Positions 16,409 to 24,266 of a stretch of DNA of 64,000 bases are shown here, piece after piece. Both the position numbers and the translations under genes were made by a program. The stretch spans positions 213,072 to 277,071 of the forward strand of contig NZ_BOSJ01000006.1 of the NCBI RefSeq assembly GCF_018403285.1. Direction: 5' to 3'. Position 1 is the stretch's first letter. Every line of letters begins with the position of its first letter. The notes beneath the pieces are model-generated. The model did not search any database and was not told the DNA's origin. It saw only the letters and a list, made by a program, of their open reading frames with translations. The stretch comes from Paenibacillus sp. J45TS6 (GTDB lineage Bacteria > Bacillota > Bacilli > Paenibacillales > Paenibacillaceae).

Positions 16409-17125
16409 TTATGGTGTCTCTGTCTCTGTAGTAGTATTTACTGCGCCGTTCTGTGCGGGTCCTCCGAATTCTTCATGAACTTGTATAGATATTGCATTCT
16501 GAGTTCCCTCTTCAAGAGTAATATTCACAATGTCGTCAGCTTCTAGTTCGGTTGAAGGCATAGTAGTAGAGTCTGTAATCGTAATTTCCATTGTTTCATC
16601 CGTAAAAAGATTGTCCATACTTGGCGGTGCAGCTCCATCCGCTGGCATTGCAGGGACTGTTCCTTCAGGAGCTTCTCCTTGTTTTGGTGGAGTGGTTCCT
16701 GTTCCCGAGCCAGCAGCAGGCACTTCACCTTGCGGAGCCTCACCTTGCGGAGCCTCACCTTGCGGAGCCTCACCTTGCGGAGCCTCACCTTGCGGAGCCT
16801 CACCTTGCGGAGCCTCGCCTTGTGGAGCCTCGCCTTGTGGAGCTTCACCTGCTGGAGGTTTCCCTCCATTCCCTTCTCCAGGCTGGGTAGAAGAAGTATA
16901 GATGGTTAGTGTACTGCCTTCGATCGATTTAACTTTACCCAGTAACAGGGTGCCCTGTGTTTCTGAGCCGTTTGCATTTGCAGAAGTGGAAGTATCCGTT
17001 TCTGTTACTGCGGATGGATTCGACTGTGCATCGTCTGTAGTTGATCCGCAGCCTGATAACAAGGTGAGAAGTAACGCACTCACTAGGCTCAAAGACGCAA
17101 GGGTTGAGCTTTTTTTTCGTTTCAT
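16409..17125 (-). CDS. Lipoprotein with GEAPQ tandem repeats
   Basis: 238 residues from the ATG at 17125, which has AAGGAG at 9-nt spacing; the in-frame ATG six codons upstream (17143) precedes that site. The lipobox LLSGC follows a standard signal peptide. The middle holds eight GEAPQ units plus a degenerate GEVPA, giving a rigid Pro/Gly-rich spacer. The flanking parts contain GKVKSIEGSTLTIYTSS and DIVNITLEEGTQNAISIQV, resembling DUF5666-like small beta domains, but this is a weak impression. It is surface anchored; function unknown. Confidence 0.75.
   Translation of the reverse strand: MKRKKSSTLASLSLVSALLLTLLSGCGSTTDDAQSNPSAVTETDTSTSANANGSETQGTLLLGKVKSIEGSTLTIYTSSTQPGEGNGGKPPAGEAPQGEAPQGEAPQGEAPQGEAPQGEAPQGEAPQGEAPQGEVPAAGSGTGTTPPKQGEAPEGTVPAMPADGAAPPSMDNLFTDETMEITITDSTTMPSTELEADDIVNITLEEGTQNAISIQVHEEFGGPAQNGAVNTTTETETP
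16726..16845. repeat. 15-bp tandem repeat (VNTR) in lipoprotein gene
   Basis: Eight consecutive 15-bp units. The six at 16726-16815 are identical (unit CACCTTGCGGAGCCT); the two at 16816-16845 differ at two or three positions. They encode GEAPQ on the minus strand. Perfect identity of the first six suggests recent slippage. Confidence 0.95.
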
Positions 17126-17323
17126 AATCGAATTCTCCTTCAATGTATGTGGTTTTTAAGATTTCATTAGTCTATTTTACGGTGTTCATATGAACTGAAC
17201 ATGTACGGAAATGCAAACTCAGCTGAAAAATCCATGAATCAATAATGAAGTTATAGAGGACGTAGAACGATTACCTACTGCATATAATGCCTAGTGAGAT
17301 CGCGAGATAAAAGAGGTGTAAAT

Positions 17324-18223
17324 ATGTATGATTGTATTATTATCGGGGGAGGACCCGCAGGACTGAGTGCAGCGTTAGTCCTTGGACGATCCATGCGGGA
17401 AGTCCTCCTATTTGATCATGGAAAACCAAGACATGCACCTGCCCGTCATTCTCATGGTTTTATAACCAGGGATGGAGTTACACCATCTGAGTTCAGAAGA
17501 CTAGCTCATATGGATCTAAGTGCGTACCCTACCATACAAAAGAAAGAGGAAGAAGTAGTAGATGTCCGCCATCATCATCGCGGAGGATTTGAAGTGCTGT
17601 CTTCCACTGGAACGCGCGAAACAGCCAGAACATTACTTTTAAGTAACGGGATTCAGGAAAAATTACCTCAAATCAGAGGCTTAGACTCTTTTTATGGTCA
17701 GAGTTTGTTCAGTTGTCCTTACTGTGATGGTTATGAAATAAGAGGGAAGAAGCTTGTTCTCATTACGGAATCTAAGAATGCTTTTGCAACAGCACAGATC
17801 ATTCAACATTGGAGTAAAGCATTAGTGTTATGTACGAATGGACATTCCATAGTAACACCAGATCAATACCGGATGCTGCAAGTCCGAGGAATCCAGGTAA
17901 CAGATCAGCCCATTCATGAGCTATTTGGTAAAGATGGCCAATTAGCAGGCATTGCATTTACCAATGGAGATAAGCTTTCCTGCGAAGCTGGATTTGTTAC
18001 TCCACAGCTGTCACATTCAGGTCATCTTAGCTACAATCTACGTTGCCAATTGAATGACAAAGGAGCCATTCAGACGGATGGTTACGGTCGTACTTCGATT
18101 CGGGGAATCTATGCTGCTGGAGATAATTCTGTTATCACACCGACCCAGCTAGTCATTGCCGCAGGAGAAGGAAGTAGGGCGGCAATTGGGATCAACATGG
18201 ATCTGATTCGTGCTGATTTTTGA
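17324..18223 (+). CDS. Thioredoxin-reductase-like FAD/NAD(P) oxidoreductase (CPYC motif)
   Basis: 299 residues. The FAD fingerprint is DCIIIGGGPAGLSAA, the redox-type motif SCPYCDGYEIRGKK lies near residue 130, and the C-terminal FAD motif is GIYAAGDNS. The NAD(P) site is degenerate: where GxGxxG is expected the sequence reads LVLITESKNAFATAQ, so pyridine-nucleotide binding may be altered. ATG 17324 follows AAGAGGTG; the GTG at 17294 lies upstream of that site. TATAAT at 17283-17288 is a possible -10. It is a paralogue of the 11964-12872 protein. Confidence 0.85.
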   Translation: MYDCIIIGGGPAGLSAALVLGRSMREVLLFDHGKPRHAPARHSHGFITRDGVTPSEFRRLAHMDLSAYPTIQKKEEEVVDVRHHHRGGFEVLSSTGTRETARTLLLSNGIQEKLPQIRGLDSFYGQSLFSCPYCDGYEIRGKKLVLITESKNAFATAQIIQHWSKALVLCTNGHSIVTPDQYRMLQVRGIQVTDQPIHELFGKDGQLAGIAFTNGDKLSCEAGFVTPQLSHSGHLSYNLRCQLNDKGAIQTDGYGRTSIRGIYAAGDNSVITPTQLVIAAGEGSRAAIGINMDLIRADF

Positions 18224-18231
18224 GCAAAAGA

Positions 18232-18266
18232 AAAGAAGACTCCCGTATATTTAAGGGGTCTTCTTT
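18232..18266. terminator. Bidirectional hairpin terminator
   Basis: AAAGAAGAC pairs with GTCTTCTTT across CCC/GGG. It separates the plus-strand flavoprotein from the minus-strand YjcZ-type gene. Confidence 0.8.
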
Positions 18267-18281
18267 ACGATTCTCATCTGC

Positions 18282-18425
18282 TTAGTAACTACAAAATGCA
18301 CTGGCGATAATAACAAGAAGGATAAAGAGTACTAGAATTGCACCAATCGACGACTTAGATCCTCCGCCATATCCAAAATTATTACAACCACAATCGAATC
18401 CACCACTACGTTGATCATTGCTCAT
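18282..18425 (-). CDS. YjcZ-family sporulation micro-protein
   Basis: A 47-residue ORF. A Gly/Asn/Cys-rich N-terminus (GGFDCGCNNFGYGGG) is followed by one hydrophobic helix (IGAILVLFILLVIIASAF) and a three-residue tail. This is the pattern of the YjcZ family of very small membrane proteins found in spore formers. GAGGAGG lies about 9 nt before the ATG. The family is associated with sporulation in Bacillus; a function is not known. It is often missed by gene callers because of its length. Confidence 0.8.
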   Translation of the reverse strand: MSNDQRSGGFDCGCNNFGYGGGSKSSIGAILVLFILLVIIASAFCSY

Positions 18426-18591
18426 ATGAACTGACCTCCTCTCAACAACCTCCTGCATCTTATGTATGGAGAGCGGCAGAAGATTGGGCTACTTGATAAT
18501 CTGCCCGAAATTTGGGCGCGGCTTATCTTTAGGTTGTCATATGAACCAGAATACGTTATGCTAATGGATAAAATTTCAAGGGGAGATAATA

Positions 18592-18672
18592 ATGAACATT
18601 ACATGTCTTATGAACAGTAACAAACGACAGAGAATAATGAGAAAAGGAGGAGATCATGATGAACAAAGTTAA
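18592..18672 (+). CDS. Leader mini-ORF 1 upstream of MFS exporter (26 codons)
   Basis: ATG 18592 has AAGGGGAG exactly 6 nt upstream. The peptide MNITCLMNSNKRQRIMRKGG continues for six more residues. It contains Arg-Gln-Arg, the +x+ pattern known from macrolide-dependent ribosome stalling leaders. It overlaps mini-ORF 2. Expression is not shown; the ribosome binding site is the main evidence. Confidence 0.45.
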   Translation: MNITCLMNSNKRQRIMRKGGDHDEQS

Positions 18673-18691
18673 TGCAGGGCATCCGGTGTAA
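18656..18691 (+). CDS. Leader mini-ORF 2 upstream of MFS exporter (11 codons)
   Basis: ATG 18656 is preceded by AAAAGGAGGA, one of the strongest ribosome binding sites in the window, yet encodes only MMNKVNAGHPV. Its last codons (CATCC, 18680-18684) can pair with GGATG (18724-18728) next to the exporter's ribosome binding site. Confidence 0.5.
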   Translation: MMNKVNAGHPV

Positions 18692-18707
18692 CGTATATAG
18701 CCAAATG

Positions 18708-18725
18708 CCCTCTACATAGAGAGGG
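18708..18725 (+). promoter_or_regulatory. Hairpin covering the MFS gene ribosome binding site
   Basis: CCCTCT (18708-18713) pairs with AGAGGG (18720-18725), which is the likely Shine-Dalgarno of the gene starting at 18734. Together with the mini-ORFs it looks like a translational attenuator. Confidence 0.45.
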
Positions 18726-18733
18726 ATGTAACC

Positions 18734-19999
18734 ATGAATTTGTATGCATTTAAAAAGAGACATGCTCACTTTTTGCTCACAAGTATAGGAATTTCTCATA
18801 TTGGCGATTGGATCTATCTGATTGCTATTAATTTAATGATTCTTCATATGACAGAATCCCCAGCAGCGGTCGGGCTATTATATATTCTTAGGCCCATTGC
18901 TACGATGATTACTGCAGGATTTGCCGGAAGTTTGGTAGACCGGTGGAATACACGGAATATGATGATTTGGCTTGATCTATTTCGGGCTGTTTTGATCCTC
19001 GCAGTTCCCTTTTTACCTTCTTTACCTCTTATTTATATCTTCGTATTTCTCATCAGTATGGCTAGTTCTTTGTTCGAACCGGCTTCACTCGCCTTCACCG
19101 TTTCTTTAATTCCTACTGCTTTACGTAAAAAATATAATGCATGGGTTTCTTTGACTCAGTCAGGTGCTTATGTTATTGGTCCTGCGGCAGCAGGTGGTTT
19201 GTTTGCCATATCGAGCAGTAAAACTGCGATCATGGTAAATGGGATCTCATTTCTATTGTCAGCACTTCTTCTTACTGGTTTACCTAGTATGGGATCTGCC
19301 TCTACGCTTGCTCAGGAAGAAGCAGAGCAAAGTCGTGGTCCTATAAGTAAAAAGTGGAGGATGCTAAAAAAAGACTGGTGGGTCGTATGGCACTTTAGTA
19401 AAACACATGTAAAAGTAATCATGATCTATGGACTATTTCATGGGATTATGATTATGGCTGCTGCTTTGGATTCACTGGAAGTTTCTTTTATAACACAAGT
19501 CATTCACAGCAGTGATTCACAGTACAGCATGCTCTTAAGCATCACCGGAATTAGTTTTTTGCTAGGTTCATTTATTCAGACTCGTATGGTAGATAGACTG
19601 CATACCATGTTATTGCTGGGCTATGGTGCGTTACTATTTTCAACAGGTTATGTTGTTTACAGTTTTTCACATCATTTGGTTGTTGCAGGTATGGGGTTTG
19701 TTATCTTGTCATTCTTCCAAGCCTTTATGAATACAGGTTATTATACATACATCCAGAATGAAATTCCTGTCTCTATGATTGGTAGAGTTACGAGTGTGTA
19801 CAGCTTAATTCAGTCCTTTCTTGAGATGATTATGATCTGGCTGATTAGCAGGTTTGCTGAATTTCAAGATGTGAAATCAGCAGTAGTGTCCGCTTCATTG
19901 CTCCAGTGGATGGTCGCCATAGTACTGCTGGTTTATTGTATATACTTTATGTTGCTTGAACGACGAAAAGTAGATTCAACTTCGAGAGTCATCCAGTAA
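18734..19999 (+). CDS. MFS exporter, Mef/EntS-like (MFS_3)
   Basis: 421 residues with about 12 hydrophobic helices. The N-terminus has GDWIYLIAINLMILHMTESPAA, and the loop 2-3 motif is GSLVDRWNTR (the MFS G-x-x-x-D-R signature). FEPASLAFTVSLIP is typical of the Mef macrolide-efflux and enterobactin-exporter group. It probably exports a drug or small natural product by proton antiport. It overlaps the convergent LysR gene by 24 nt at the 3' end. The leader mini-ORFs and hairpin upstream suggest induction by a ribosome-targeting compound. Confidence 0.82.
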   Translation: MNLYAFKKRHAHFLLTSIGISHIGDWIYLIAINLMILHMTESPAAVGLLYILRPIATMITAGFAGSLVDRWNTRNMMIWLDLFRAVLILAVPFLPSLPLIYIFVFLISMASSLFEPASLAFTVSLIPTALRKKYNAWVSLTQSGAYVIGPAAAGGLFAISSSKTAIMVNGISFLLSALLLTGLPSMGSASTLAQEEAEQSRGPISKKWRMLKKDWWVVWHFSKTHVKVIMIYGLFHGIMIMAAALDSLEVSFITQVIHSSDSQYSMLLSITGISFLLGSFIQTRMVDRLHTMLLLGYGALLFSTGYVVYSFSHHLVVAGMGFVILSFFQAFMNTGYYTYIQNEIPVSMIGRVTSVYSLIQSFLEMIMIWLISRFAEFQDVKSAVVSASLLQWMVAIVLLVYCIYFMLLERRKVDSTSRVIQ

Positions 20000-20872
20000 A
20001 TGTTGTAGACGTAACCAGTCTTGAATCGCTTGGAGAAACCTGCTGGCAGCTGGGGAAAGTTCTGATAATGAAGGGGCCGCAATCCCGATTAGACGGTATG
20101 GTTCTTCTTCAATGGGGATAACACGGACGGTATCAGGGAGTCTGGAAAGTACCATTTCAGGCAAAATGCTGATACCAAGTCCATGTTGAACCATCCCAAT
20201 GATCGCCTGTTCTTCGGCAATTTCATATTTTATATTCAGCTTTGTTTTATGTTCTTTGATCATCGTCTCAATCTCATCATCACCTCCCCATTTTGGCATA
20301 ATAAAGGGTTCATTACTCAGCGCAGTAAGAGAAACAGAAGGGGCTTCGGCAAGCGGATGTTCACTTGAAACGATACATACCATACGATCTTTCTTCAAAG
20401 GAATGTTGTCTAGCTGGGATTGTCCTTGCAGTGTAATAAAGCCAAAATCAACGACACCAGAAGTAATCCAGTTTTTAATTTCCGCATAGTCACCTTCTCT
20501 CAGTTTAATTTGTATCGCAGGAAATTCTTGGTGAAAAGATTTTATGACACCAGGAAGCCACTGAGAAGAGACGCTGGTAAAGGTACCTACGCGTACTGTG
20601 CCTGTCTGAATTCCATGAAGTAAATCAATTTCTTGCTGCAGCATTTCCTGCCACTTTAGAATTTCTCTCATGTATTGGTAGATTCTTTCCCCATTTGTGG
20701 TGAGCTGAATTCCAGACTTCGCCCGGATAAGAAGGGGGAATCCGCAGTCTTTTTCTAGGCTTAAAATGGCGTGACTAACAGCAGATTGCGTTAAGTTAAG
20801 GATGGTGGCCGCTTTCGTCAAGCTGCCGACTTCAACGACAGTACATAAAATCACATATTTAGTTATACTCAC
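19976..20872 (-). CDS. LysR family transcriptional regulator
   Basis: 298 residues, the usual LysR length. The N-terminal winged helix-turn-helix is SLTKAATILNLTQSAVSHAI, with SLEKDCGFPLLIRAKSGIQLT as the following wing. A LysR substrate-binding domain fills residues 90-295 (GTVRVGTFTSVSSQWLPG). GTG 20872 has AAGGAGAAATCGTT before it. It is divergent from the EamA transporter gene; a T-N11-A palindrome lies between them, 16 nt upstream of this start. The regulator probably controls the transporter and itself. Confidence 0.9.
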   Translation of the reverse strand: MSITKYVILCTVVEVGSLTKAATILNLTQSAVSHAILSLEKDCGFPLLIRAKSGIQLTTNGERIYQYMREILKWQEMLQQEIDLLHGIQTGTVRVGTFTSVSSQWLPGVIKSFHQEFPAIQIKLREGDYAEIKNWITSGVVDFGFITLQGQSQLDNIPLKKDRMVCIVSSEHPLAEAPSVSLTALSNEPFIMPKWGGDDEIETMIKEHKTKLNIKYEIAEEQAIIGMVQHGLGISILPEMVLSRLPDTVRVIPIEEEPYRLIGIAAPSLSELSPAASRFLQAIQDWLRLQHLLDDSRS

Positions 20873-20887
20873 AACGATTTCTCCTTA

Positions 20888-20904
20888 CATGAAAATGTTT
20901 CATG
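20888..20904. promoter_or_regulatory. LysR-type operator candidate
   Basis: A perfect 7-bp inverted repeat with a 3-bp spacer, CATGAAAATGTTTCATG, containing the T-N11-A arrangement expected for LysR binding, between the divergent LysR and EamA genes. Confidence 0.65.
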
Positions 20905-21021
20905 TTATGTATTATAAACATTCATTTTTCTAATGGAAAGACTTGTTATATACTTTGTCTTGCTCTTATGAGAGCGGCTAGCTGACATATATAACAGGGA
21001 ATAAGGGAGAAGAAGAAAGAC

Positions 21022-21963
21022 ATGTTTAGGGGAATGGATACAAAAAAACAAGCGGATTTGCAAATGCTGTTAGTCACTCTTTTATGGGGGTCTTCCTATT
21101 TGTTTATGAAAGAAGGTCTAGGCAGTATTCAAGAAATCAACCTAATTGCCTTACGGTTTGGTTTTGCATTTCTGCTGCTTGGTATATTGTTTTATAAAAA
21201 ATGGTCTTATGTGACTGTAAGGCTTGTAGGACAAGGATTTATATTAGGTGCAGTTCTGTTTATGGCCTTTGTATTTATAACTTATGGCGTCAAACGGACA
21301 AGTACTTCTCAGGCAGGTTTTCTAATCAGTTTATCTGTCGTCTTTGTACCACTGTTTACCTCATTATGGGGACGAAAGCTTCCAAGCAGAAAAATGGCAG
21401 GGTGCATTATGCTGGCTGTAATCGGAATATCTTTATTAACACTAGATCAAAGCTTGAGTATTGGATCAGGAGATCTATTATGTATTCTAGGGGCGATGAT
21501 GTATGCGGTATATATTATTGTCTCTGGAGTAATGGTGCGAAAAGGTGATGCTATCGTACTCAGTATTTTACAGCTTGGTTTCGCCGGCGGGATTGCTTTC
21601 ATCTTTTCATTCCTATTTGAACAGCCAAAACTTCCGAATTCAAGCGGAGCATGGATAGCAGTTATGGGGCTGACTATACTGTGCAGTGCAGCAGCTTATA
21701 CACTTCAAATTTTAGCACAGCGGCATATGACTTCAACGCGTGCAGGACTGATATTCTCACTTGAGCCTGTATTTGCAGCCGGATTTGCTTTTGTTTTCTA
21801 CGGAGAACGCTTGCCTTGGAATGGGTTCGTTGGTGCGTGTTTAATCTTATCAGGGGTGCTGCTTACAGAGATTACCCCGCGTTTGCCTCAGCGGTTTAGA
21901 AAACAAAAACACACAGAACAAATAGGTGTTGAAATAAATCTTAGTGAAGGATCGTCGACATAG
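21022..21963 (+). CDS. EamA (DMT superfamily) transporter
   Basis: 313 residues with ten hydrophobic helices in two repeats. LLWGSSYLFMKEGL in the first repeat and GLIFSLEPVFAAGFAFVFYGERL in the second are typical EamA segments. Family members export amino acids or metabolites. AAGGGAGAAG lies 11 nt before the ATG. It is divergent from a LysR gene, a common arrangement. The stop codon lies in the loop of a terminator. Confidence 0.87.
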   Translation: MFRGMDTKKQADLQMLLVTLLWGSSYLFMKEGLGSIQEINLIALRFGFAFLLLGILFYKKWSYVTVRLVGQGFILGAVLFMAFVFITYGVKRTSTSQAGFLISLSVVFVPLFTSLWGRKLPSRKMAGCIMLAVIGISLLTLDQSLSIGSGDLLCILGAMMYAVYIIVSGVMVRKGDAIVLSILQLGFAGGIAFIFSFLFEQPKLPNSSGAWIAVMGLTILCSAAAYTLQILAQRHMTSTRAGLIFSLEPVFAAGFAFVFYGERLPWNGFVGACLILSGVLLTEITPRLPQRFRKQKHTEQIGVEINLSEGSST

Positions 21964-21976
21964 ACGATCTTTTTAT
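21950..21976 (+). terminator. Intrinsic terminator overlapping stop codon
   Basis: GATCGTC (21950-21956) and GACGATC (21963-21969), followed by TTTTTATTTTT. Confidence 0.85.
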
Positions 21977-21990
21977 TTTTTTATAAACAT

Positions 21991-22002
21991 TATAACGTTA
22001 TA
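21991..22002. promoter_or_regulatory. CG-centred palindrome, candidate operator
   Basis: TATAACGTTATA is a perfect 12-bp palindrome with a central CG, a layout favoured by LacI-type regulators. It lies 74 bp before the amidohydrolase operon, which is linked to GntR and LacI genes. Confidence 0.4.
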
Positions 22003-22075
22003 TTTACCTAACAGGAAAACTGTGTTACCCTAATCTCATAAATAATTAGAAAATATAGGAATAAGGAGGAGTGGT

Positions 22076-23176
22076 ATGGGTATAACGATTCTTCGCTCCG
22101 TACGAACGGCAGATCATCCAGAACGCTTTGATTTAATAATTAAAGATGGCATAATCGCGGAAAAATCAGCAACGGGTACAGCATGTGGAGACGAAATCTT
22201 GGATTGCAGTGATTTGTTCGTCTCCAGCGGCTGGATTGATATGCATGTCCATGCAATGGAAAGTTATCGACCTTATGGAGATGAAATCGATGAGATTGGA
22301 GTACGGCAAGGTGTCACTACGATCGTTGACGCTGGCAGCTGTGGAGCTAATGATATCGGGAAACTGGCTGAACTGAGTAAAATAACGGCTACGAGGGTAC
22401 TCGCCTTTCTTAACATTTCCCGCATAGGGCTGGGTGAACGGCAGGATGAGCTAAGTTCTGCGGGATGGATCGATGAGAGAGCGATAGAGGCTTCAATTCG
22501 TGAGTTAGGTTCCTTTATCGTTGGACTTAAAGCCCGGATCAGCAGAAGTGTGGTTATGGATGAAGGTATTCGCCCGCTTCATATGGCAAGATCTATGTCT
22601 GACAAAACAGGATTGCCTCTTATGGTGCATATCGGTTCAGGACCGCCTGAAATCGAAGAAGTGCTGAACTTGCTTCAGAGTAAAGATATCATTACTCATT
22701 ATTTGAATGGCAAGGAAAATAACGTTCTAGATGGTAAAGGGGAAGTGTTACCTGCTTTGCTTGCTGCTATAAAACGGGGAGTGCATTTAGATGTGGGTCA
22801 CGGTACCGCAAGCTTCTCTTATCAGGTAGCGGAAAGGGTGAAAAAATCGGGCATTCATCCGGGTACTATCAGCTCCGATATATACCGGGGAAATCGAAGA
22901 AATGGCCCTGTACATAGCTTAGCTGAGGTCATGAGCAAATTTTTACTACTTGGCTATTCTCTAACAGATATCGTGAATGCGGTTACAGTGCAAGCTGCGA
23001 CTTGGCTGAAGCGGCCTGAACTCGGACGAATTCAAGTAGGGGATAAAGCGAACCTCACTTTATTTAGACTTGTTCAAGGACAATATTTATTGGCCGATTC
23101 CATGGGCGAGATTCGTAACACACAGACAATAATTGAAACGAAGGGAGCAATCATCGGTGACAAGTTCTATTCTTGA
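22076..23176 (+). CDS. Amidohydrolase/deacetylase family metallohydrolase
   Basis: 366 residues of the amidohydrolase superfamily. The metal-binding HxH is in WIDMHVHAM (about residue 57), the bridging-Lys position is around VGLKARIS, His blocks are in LPLMVHIGSG and LDVGHGTASF, and the final Asp is in TISSDIYRG. Members of this subgroup sit beside DgaE/DgaF-type genes and are thought to deacetylate or open an amino-sugar-derived substrate. AAGGAGGAGTGGT precedes the ATG. Its 3' end overlaps the next gene by 20 nt. It is the first gene of a five-gene operon. Confidence 0.85.
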   Translation: MGITILRSVRTADHPERFDLIIKDGIIAEKSATGTACGDEILDCSDLFVSSGWIDMHVHAMESYRPYGDEIDEIGVRQGVTTIVDAGSCGANDIGKLAELSKITATRVLAFLNISRIGLGERQDELSSAGWIDERAIEASIRELGSFIVGLKARISRSVVMDEGIRPLHMARSMSDKTGLPLMVHIGSGPPEIEEVLNLLQSKDIITHYLNGKENNVLDGKGEVLPALLAAIKRGVHLDVGHGTASFSYQVAERVKKSGIHPGTISSDIYRGNRRNGPVHSLAEVMSKFLLLGYSLTDIVNAVTVQAATWLKRPELGRIQVGDKANLTLFRLVQGQYLLADSMGEIRNTQTIIETKGAIIGDKFYS

Positions 23177-24260
23177 GCAATACGGATTAAAACGTGTAAT
23201 TAATGCAAGTGGGAGAATGAGTATTCTTGGCGTATCGGCACCAACAGACACTGTTATGGAGGCAATGAAACAGGGCGGGCAGCAGTATGTAGAAATTGCG
23301 GATCTGACGAACAAAGCAGGAGATCACATTGCACGTGTACTAGGCTCGGAGTCAGCAGTTGTAGTGAATTCGGCATCAAGCGGGATCGCCCTTTCGGTCG
23401 CTGCAATGGTTACCCAAGGAAACAAGAGAAAAAGCGAAAAATTACATCAGGAACCCATTCAAAAGAATGAAATCGTTATGCTGAAAGGTCATAATGTGCA
23501 GTATGGGGCCCCGGTTGAAACGATGGTTTATCTTGGCGGGGGCAAACTTCTGGAAGTTGGTTACGCGAACGAAGGGAAAAAGGAACATATCGAAGAAGCA
23601 ATTAATGAGCGAACAGCCGCTATTTTATATGTCAAATCCCATCATTGTGTCCAGAAAAATATGATATCCGCAGAGGAAGCCTATGAAGTAGCACAAATGT
23701 ACCAAATTCCTCTCATTATTGATGCAGCAGCAGAAGAAGATTTAACGAGCTATATCCGGATATCGGACCTGGTCATATTTAGTGGATCCAAAGCGATTGA
23801 AGGTCCTACTTCGGGCATTGTAGCAGGCAAAAAGCAGTATATAGATTGGTTGAAAGTACAGCTGTCCGGTATTGGGCGGAGTATGAAAGTGGGGAAAGAA
23901 ACGACGTTTGGACTGCTGAAAGCATTAGACGAATACCAGATGAAAACAGACAAAAGTGATCAGGAGAAACAAGAACTGCAGCAGCTTGCTCCTCTTTCCA
24001 AACTTAATGGAGTAGAGATGTCGATCGTACAAGATGAAGCAGGCAGACTTATATATCGCGGTCGTATTCGGATTCAGGAACAAGTAACAGGGATTAGCGC
24101 TGCTGAGGTTGCAGAACAGCTTCGTACTGGAGATATAGCAATTTATACCCGTGATTACGGGGTAAGACAGGGCTATTTTGATATCGATCCAAGATCGCTA
24201 AAAGAAGATGATATGAACATCATTTACTCACGTATTCATCAAATTATATCGGGGGAATAG
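23157..24260 (+). CDS. DgaE-like PLP-dependent ammonia-lyase (SelA-like fold)
   Basis: 367 residues. The N-terminus YGLKRVINASGRMSILG and the middle VNSASSGIALSVAAMV are typical of SelA/DgaE-type PLP enzymes. The likely PLP-Lys is in DLVIFSGSKAIEGPTSG, and the metal/phosphate region has IIDAAAEEDL. DgaE acts on D-glucosaminate-6-phosphate to give 2-keto-3-deoxygluconate-6-phosphate and ammonia. GTG 23157 is chosen because AAGGGAG lies 9 nt before it. It overlaps the amidohydrolase gene and is followed 6 nt later by the aldolase gene. Confidence 0.85.
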   Translation: MTSSILEQYGLKRVINASGRMSILGVSAPTDTVMEAMKQGGQQYVEIADLTNKAGDHIARVLGSESAVVVNSASSGIALSVAAMVTQGNKRKSEKLHQEPIQKNEIVMLKGHNVQYGAPVETMVYLGGGKLLEVGYANEGKKEHIEEAINERTAAILYVKSHHCVQKNMISAEEAYEVAQMYQIPLIIDAAAEEDLTSYIRISDLVIFSGSKAIEGPTSGIVAGKKQYIDWLKVQLSGIGRSMKVGKETTFGLLKALDEYQMKTDKSDQEKQELQQLAPLSKLNGVEMSIVQDEAGRLIYRGRIRIQEQVTGISAAEVAEQLRTGDIAIYTRDYGVRQGYFDIDPRSLKEDDMNIIYSRIHQIISGE

Positions 24261-24266
24261 AGCTAT

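Noticed and set aside
16726-16845. Possible CRISPR array
   Set aside because: The units are contiguous 15-mers without spacers and encode a peptide repeat; it is a coding VNTR.
16530-16909. Long plus-strand open frames rich in CGAS, AEPHL or LRSLT repeats
   Set aside because: They are antisense shadows of the GEAPQ repeat in the minus-strand lipoprotein gene and have no ribosome binding site or signal peptide.
17184-17195. GTTCATATGAAC perfect palindrome upstream of the repeat lipoprotein
   Set aside because: A 12-bp AT-rich palindrome is expected by chance in a window of this size, and no regulator is adjacent.
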